Assembly (NCBI GenBank): GCA_029268065.1
Contig: JAJUHC010000007.1
Coordinates: forward strand, 16,045-80,044
DNA: 64,000 nucleotides
Source: Clostridiales bacterium
GTDB taxonomy: Bacteria; Bacillota; Clostridia; Oscillospirales; Oscillospiraceae
Direction: 5' to 3'
A model generated the notes under the pieces. The model saw only the letters and a program-made list of their open reading frames with translations, did no database searches and was not told where the DNA came from. The stretch's first letter is position 1. Each line of letters opens with the position of its first letter. Made by a program: the position numbers and the translations under genes. Positions 59,953 through 64,000 of the stretch are shown here, in pieces.

Positions 59953-61293
59953 ATGTCAAAAATGATTTCCGAACCGGAACGGATTATTCCGGTCTATGAT
60001 GAGGCGGACATACTTGTCATCGGCTCCGGTCCGGCGGGGCACAGTGCGGCTGTCGCGGCTTCGCGCGCAGGAGCGGAAAAGGTGATACTTGTCGAACGCT
60101 TCAACCATCTGGGCGGCATGGTGACCGGCGGATTCGTCATGCTGATTCCCCATCTTTCCTACAAGGATAAGCAGGTCATCATGGGTCTCCAGCAGGAGTG
60201 GATAGACCGCATGGGCAGGTTTGAAAACGGCTACATAGCCCCTGATACTAAGGATATCGGCAGCACCGACCCCGAGCTCCTGAAGCATTGGAGCTCATAT
60301 TTCGGGTTTACGCAGGGCGGCTGCATCAATTTGAGCGCTTATCTCGATCCCGACATGCTGAAGGTAGTGCTCGACGAGATGATCGAGGAGGAAGGCGGGA
60401 GGATAGTCCCGTACATGCAGTGCTGGGCGGTCGGAGCCATAATGGACGGAAAAACCATCAGGGGCGTCGTTATAGAAAGCAAGGAAGGACGAAAGGCGAT
60501 CACGGCAAAGGTCGTCATAGACGCAACCGGCGACGGCGATGTCGCCGCTTTCGCCGGCTGCTCCTACGACGATTCGACCGACCCCTCGCTCCGCATATCG
60601 AACCTCGCATGCTGCTACCGCCTCGCCGGAGTCGATTTCAGGAAGTTCGCGGACTGGAAGTCCGCAAACATGGAGCTCTGGAACAAAAGGTACAGAAACG
60701 AGATGCGTGACCTCGTCGGCTACGGCATCAGCCTCAACGCAACCAACCGCAACGACCAGTGCTGGGTAAACACCACTCAGATCAGATCCTGCATGAAGGT
60801 AAAAGACCTGACGGACAACGACCGCAGCGTCCGCCTGACTACTTTAAAATTCATCGACTACATAAAACAGTTCCCGGGCATGGAAGGCGCCTATCTGCTG
60901 GATTTCGCGCCGCAGACCGGAACCAGGGGCAGCCGCAGGATAAAGGGAGAATACACGCTTGACAGGAAGGACATCGCAAGCGAACTCAGGCACGAGGACA
61001 CCATATTCGTCGTCGCTCCGTTTCTGTACGGTACCTGCGATCATCCCATGGAGATACCCTATCGCGTAATGGTGCCGGTCGACGCCGAGAACCTGCTTGT
61101 CACAGGCCGAGCCTTCTCCTCCGATATGGTAGCGAACGACGCCGCAAACCTTGTTCCCCACTGCGCCTGTCTGGGGCAGGCCGCAGGAGCCGCCGCCGCG
61201 ATTTCGCTTCAGGACGGCACAAGCGTAAGAAACGTGGACATCAAAAAGCTTCAGAAGGTCCTCAGGGAACAGAACGTTTACCTCCCCAGATAG
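59953..61293 (+). CDS. FAD-dependent oxidoreductase (first of tandem pair)
   Basis: The 446-residue protein of the FAD_oxidored family has the dinucleotide motif LVIGSGPAGHSAAVAASRAG near residue 30, ERFNHLGGMVTGG, and the second FAD contact IDATGDGDVAAFAG. No iron-sulfur cluster motif is seen. The ATG at 59953 follows GGAG with a 9-base gap. It is close in sequence to the next gene, showing a tandem duplication. Substrate is unknown; a redox step on an organic acid is suggested by the flanking D-hydroxyacid dehydrogenases. Confidence 0.85.
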   Translation: MSKMISEPERIIPVYDEADILVIGSGPAGHSAAVAASRAGAEKVILVERFNHLGGMVTGGFVMLIPHLSYKDKQVIMGLQQEWIDRMGRFENGYIAPDTKDIGSTDPELLKHWSSYFGFTQGGCINLSAYLDPDMLKVVLDEMIEEEGGRIVPYMQCWAVGAIMDGKTIRGVVIESKEGRKAITAKVVIDATGDGDVAAFAGCSYDDSTDPSLRISNLACCYRLAGVDFRKFADWKSANMELWNKRYRNEMRDLVGYGISLNATNRNDQCWVNTTQIRSCMKVKDLTDNDRSVRLTTLKFIDYIKQFPGMEGAYLLDFAPQTGTRGSRRIKGEYTLDRKDIASELRHEDTIFVVAPFLYGTCDHPMEIPYRVMVPVDAENLLVTGRAFSSDMVANDAANLVPHCACLGQAAGAAAAISLQDGTSVRNVDIKKLQKVLREQNVYLPR

Positions 61294-61334
61294 CGCCCGT
61301 CAAAATGTTAAATAATTGAAAGGAGACATATATT

Positions 61335-62696
61335 ATGCCACCCGGAGTAAAAAAAGTCAAAACAGTTACGGAACCCGCAAAAACCATTCCCGTATATGAC
61401 GAGGTCGACGTGCTAGTCGTCGGCTCCGGTCCCGCCGGACACTCGGCCGCTATGGCTGCCGCCCGCGCAGGAGTCAAGAGAGTAGGGCTTATGGAGCGCT
61501 TCAACCACCTCGGAGGCATGCCCACCGGCGGTCACGTCGTATACCTGCCCGCCCTCGGCTACGATCCCGACCCATGGAGGATCTGGGGCATCGAGAAGGA
61601 ATGGATAGACAGGCTCAAGGTTCACGACCAGTGCCTGCTTCAGGCACCCGAGGAGGAAATCGGAAGCACCGATCCCGCAATCGGGCATAAGTGGAAATCC
61701 TATTTCGGATTTATGTTCGGACCTCAGCTCTCGAACAGTACGGACGTCGATCCCGACATGCTCAAGGTCGTCCTCGACGAGATGATCGAGGGCGAAGGCG
61801 GCAAAATCACCTGCTACATGCAGTGCTGGGCCGTTGGAGCGATAGTTGAGGACAGAACAATCAAGGGCGTTATCTTTGAAAGCAAGGAAGGACGCAAGGC
61901 GATCCTCGCCAAGGTGGTCATCGACTGCACAGGCGACGGCGACATCGGCGCTTTCGCCGGCTGCGGCTACGACGACACATGGGATTCCAGGATCCGCAGC
62001 TCTCACCTCGCGAGCTGCTTCCGTCTCGGCGGCGTGGACTTCAGGAAGTACGCGGAGTACAAGGCCAACCTGTCTCCCAAGGAGGTTGCTGACAACAACG
62101 CGAAGTTCCACAAGTTCGCAAGCGCATACGGTCCCAACGCCTGCGCGCGCAACGACCAGGCATGGATCAACACACTTGCGGACGGCTCCTGCCTCAAGAT
62201 TAAGGACCTTACCAACCACGACCGCGACATGCGCCTGCACATGACCCAGTACTTAGAGCTGGTGCGCCAGTTCCCCGGCATGGAGAACGCCTACCTGCTT
62301 GACCTGGCTCCGCAGACCGGTACGCGCGGCGGACGCAGAATATTCTGCGAATACACCATAACCGAGGCGGAGTACGACATACCCATCCTCCACAAGGACG
62401 TCGTCATGGTTTCTTCACACTATACGACACGCACTGACGTAAACGTCTACTTCCCCTACCGCGTCATGGTTCCGCTTCAGGTCGAAAACCTCCTCATCTC
62501 GGGACGCGCCTATTCCTCGACCGCGAGGGCGAACGACTCCGCGAACGTCATTCCCCACTGCATCATTCTCGGTCAGGCCGCGGGCATTGCCGCCGCTGTC
62601 GCAATCGAGGACGGCGTAAACACCAGAAACATCAATATCGGTAAGCTTCACGAGGGCATGAGGGCCCAGGACATGTACGTTCCCACAAAGTTTTAG
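61335..62696 (+). CDS. FAD-dependent oxidoreductase (second of tandem pair)
   Basis: The 453-residue paralog of the preceding protein shares VVGSGPAGHSAAMAAARAG, ERFNHLGGMPTGG, LKVVLDEMIEGEGGKITCYM and IDCTGDGDIGAFAG. The gap of 41 bases with SD AAAGGAGA and no promoter between points to one transcript, and the two may work as a heteromer. A strong terminator follows. Confidence 0.85.
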   Translation: MPPGVKKVKTVTEPAKTIPVYDEVDVLVVGSGPAGHSAAMAAARAGVKRVGLMERFNHLGGMPTGGHVVYLPALGYDPDPWRIWGIEKEWIDRLKVHDQCLLQAPEEEIGSTDPAIGHKWKSYFGFMFGPQLSNSTDVDPDMLKVVLDEMIEGEGGKITCYMQCWAVGAIVEDRTIKGVIFESKEGRKAILAKVVIDCTGDGDIGAFAGCGYDDTWDSRIRSSHLASCFRLGGVDFRKYAEYKANLSPKEVADNNAKFHKFASAYGPNACARNDQAWINTLADGSCLKIKDLTNHDRDMRLHMTQYLELVRQFPGMENAYLLDLAPQTGTRGGRRIFCEYTITEAEYDIPILHKDVVMVSSHYTTRTDVNVYFPYRVMVPLQVENLLISGRAYSSTARANDSANVIPHCIILGQAAGIAAAVAIEDGVNTRNINIGKLHEGMRAQDMYVPTKF

Positions 62697-62708
62697 GTCT
62701 TAATATCT

Positions 62709-62746
62709 TCAGCGGCGGCCGTTCTTTGGCCGCCGCTGAGCTTTTT
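62709..62746 (+). terminator. Terminator after the FAD oxidoreductase pair
   Basis: The stem AGCGGCGGCC/GGCCGCCGCT with loop GTTCTTT is followed by GAGCTTTTT. Confidence 0.9.
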
Positions 62747-62837
62747 ACCGAATTTGTCACCACTTTGAGAAATTTATTAATGAAATTGAGCTTCAGGCGT
62801 GTTACAATGTTGCAAAAAGTATTGAGAGGGATAGCAT

Positions 62838-63824
62838 ATGGAATCTGACGCCAACATTCTTGTGGTTTTGCCACTTGAGCAGTACCAGCGCGAAATACTT
62901 GAGGCGGCCGCTCCCAAAGCCTCGTTTTGTTACCGCACAAGCCAGACAGTCACTCCGGAGGACCTTTCAAAGGCAACCATACTGATTGGATGGGCGCCGC
63001 CGGAGCTGTGCCGCCACGCGACAAAGCTCGAGTGGTACCAGTCTCACACCTCCGGGCCGGACGCCTACCTCAAGGAGGGCGTGATAAGGCCGGAGGCCAT
63101 AATTACCAGCGCAACGGGGGCCTACGGCCTTGCGGTACCCGAACACATGCTGGCCATGACCCTTATGATAATCAAACGTCTCCACACCTACCGAGACGCG
63201 CAGCGCTCGCACCTGTGGAAAAGTCAGGGAAGCATAACTTCTATATGGAACTCGAACGTGCTCGTTATAGGACTCGGCGACCTCGGAATTGGCTACGCCA
63301 AGCTCTGCAGCAGTCTCGGCGCCCACGTTACCGGCGTCCGCCGCACCGCAGCGCCCAAACCCGCCTGCGTGGAGGCGGTATACACCAACGATGAGCTCGA
63401 CAATCTGCTTCCCAAAGCCGATATTGTCGCGCTCTGCCTCCCGGATAATCAGGGTACGCGGCATATGATGGATGAAAGGCGCATAAACCTCATGAAGCCC
63501 GGCTCGGTACTGATAAACGGCGGGCGCGGCGCCTCCGTCGACACCGACGCTCTTTTGAGAGCGCTGAGATCCGGTCATATCTTCGGGGCTGGGCTCGACG
63601 TCACGGACCCCGAGCCCCTGCCTCCGGATCATCCGCTCTGGGACGAGCCTTCGGCGGTTATCACCCCACATGTCGCAGGCGGCTTCTACCTCTCCGAAAA
63701 CCTCGACCGCATCGTCCGTATCTCAGCTGAAAACCTGAAGCGTTATTTTGCGGGAGAGCAGCTTATGAACGTCATGGACCGAGTTACCGGAAACCGGCAT
63801 CCGCTGACCCTGTCGTGGCACTGA
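62838..63824 (+). CDS. D-isomer-specific 2-hydroxyacid dehydrogenase (second)
   Basis: The 328-residue NAD(P)-dependent enzyme has the Rossmann motif VLVIGLGDLGIGYAKL, the arginine in INGGRGASV, the glutamate in DPEPLPPDHP and the catalytic histidine in VITPHVAGG. It is only distantly related to the 58781 enzyme. It lies 141 bases after the FAD pair, behind its own possible extended -10 (TGTTACAAT), and ahead of element F. Confidence 0.9.
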   Translation: MESDANILVVLPLEQYQREILEAAAPKASFCYRTSQTVTPEDLSKATILIGWAPPELCRHATKLEWYQSHTSGPDAYLKEGVIRPEAIITSATGAYGLAVPEHMLAMTLMIIKRLHTYRDAQRSHLWKSQGSITSIWNSNVLVIGLGDLGIGYAKLCSSLGAHVTGVRRTAAPKPACVEAVYTNDELDNLLPKADIVALCLPDNQGTRHMMDERRINLMKPGSVLINGGRGASVDTDALLRALRSGHIFGAGLDVTDPEPLPPDHPLWDEPSAVITPHVAGGFYLSENLDRIVRISAENLKRYFAGEQLMNVMDRVTGNRHPLTLSWH

Positions 63825-63830
63825 TTTAAC

Positions 63831-63860
63831 TTGCTGGCGGCGCTTTCGCGCCGCCAGCAA
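63831..63860 (+). terminator. Gene-end hairpin, left direct repeat of element F
   Basis: The perfect stem TTGCTGGCGGCGC/GCGCCGCCAGCAA around TTTC lies 6 bases after the dehydrogenase stop and abuts the element. The matching right copy would lie beyond the window. Confidence 0.85.
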
Positions 63861-64000
63861 GAGCGTGTCGAAAAAGTGTTTCGACACGCTTCAAGGGGGT
63901 ATCCAATACCCCCTTGATACGCGGCTGAAGCCGCGATACCCCCGGTCGCGCACAATTGCGCGGGATAATGTATTTTTCCGGCGTACACGCCGCCGGAAAA
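63861..64000 (-). repeat. Hairpin-duplicating element, copy F (type I, reverse, cut by window end)
   Basis: Read on the plus strand it begins GAGCGTGTCGAAAAAGTG directly after a gene-end hairpin, and continues with the four stems in reverse order up to TTTTTCCGGCG. The visible 140 bases match copies C and D with few changes. Confidence 0.9.

Noticed and set aside
1..64000. tRNA or rRNA genes, prophage, conjugative genes or a transposase for the repeats.
   Set aside because: No tRNA-like cloverleaf, rRNA sequence, integrase or transposase was recognised in the window.

Overview
The window reads as chromosome of a spore-forming, strictly anaerobic member of the Clostridia. The evidence is a Firmicutes-type rimP-nusA-ylxR-ylxQ-infB cluster, both replicative polymerases PolC and DnaE, the sporulation genes sigK, sigE and spoIIGA, a SleB-type hydrolase, rubrerythrin, acetate kinase, and sigma-A promoters and SD sites throughout. 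GC content is moderate to high in genes and low between them. Genus cannot be set from the sequence; an Oscillospirales-like gut or sediment clostridium is a guess.

Layout. 1-1810: rimM-trmD, with repeat elements before and after. 1811-19082: one long minus-strand gene series, rimP-nusA-ylxR-ylxQ-infB-cdsA-dxr-rseP-ispG-polC, then dnaE and a radical SAM gene. It covers transcription and translation factors, phospholipid and isoprenoid synthesis, membrane proteolysis and replication, and starts at a clear promoter with an attenuator-like hairpin. 19206-22259: a Crp/Fnr regulator co-transcribed with a NitT/TauT-type ABC transporter. 22356-27562: a GGDEF-EAL protein, DegV, a fused AroE-AroK, AroQ and SigK. 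27563-36681: three MFS transporters, a YheO-type regulator, a butyrate-kinase-family kinase and PduL, with long AT-rich intergenic stretches. 37021-41769: nucleoside phosphorylase, rubrerythrin, a small lipoprotein, FMN-riboswitch-controlled RibU, a YpsA-like protein and TmcAL. 41912-47336: ackA, rplU-rpmA-obgE, sigE-spoIIGA and DUF951. 47405-51224: an unknown small protein, rarA, glyA, nth. 51265-56933: the pyrCKDFEBI operon. 57074-63824: a CsoR-family sensor, a cortex-hydrolase-like protein, and two D-2-hydroxyacid dehydrogenases flanking two tandem FAD oxidoreductases of unknown substrate.

The most unusual feature is a dispersed non-coding element of about 182-193 bp (copies near 1, 90, 1499, 5973, 36786, 38798 and 63861, plus a relic near 40507). 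It is made almost wholly of hairpins, has imperfect inverted ends, and lies between two direct copies of the local gene-end hairpin. In each of the five cases where both copies are visible, the direct repeat is about the whole hairpin, so its length changes from site to site (24, 25, 31, 37 and 37 bp). This looks like a miniature mobile element whose target is a terminator hairpin and whose insertion duplicates it. Where the gene direction is clear, the gene-proximal hairpin copy loses its T-tract and the distal one keeps it, which places the element inside the 3' UTR. No transposase is present in the window.
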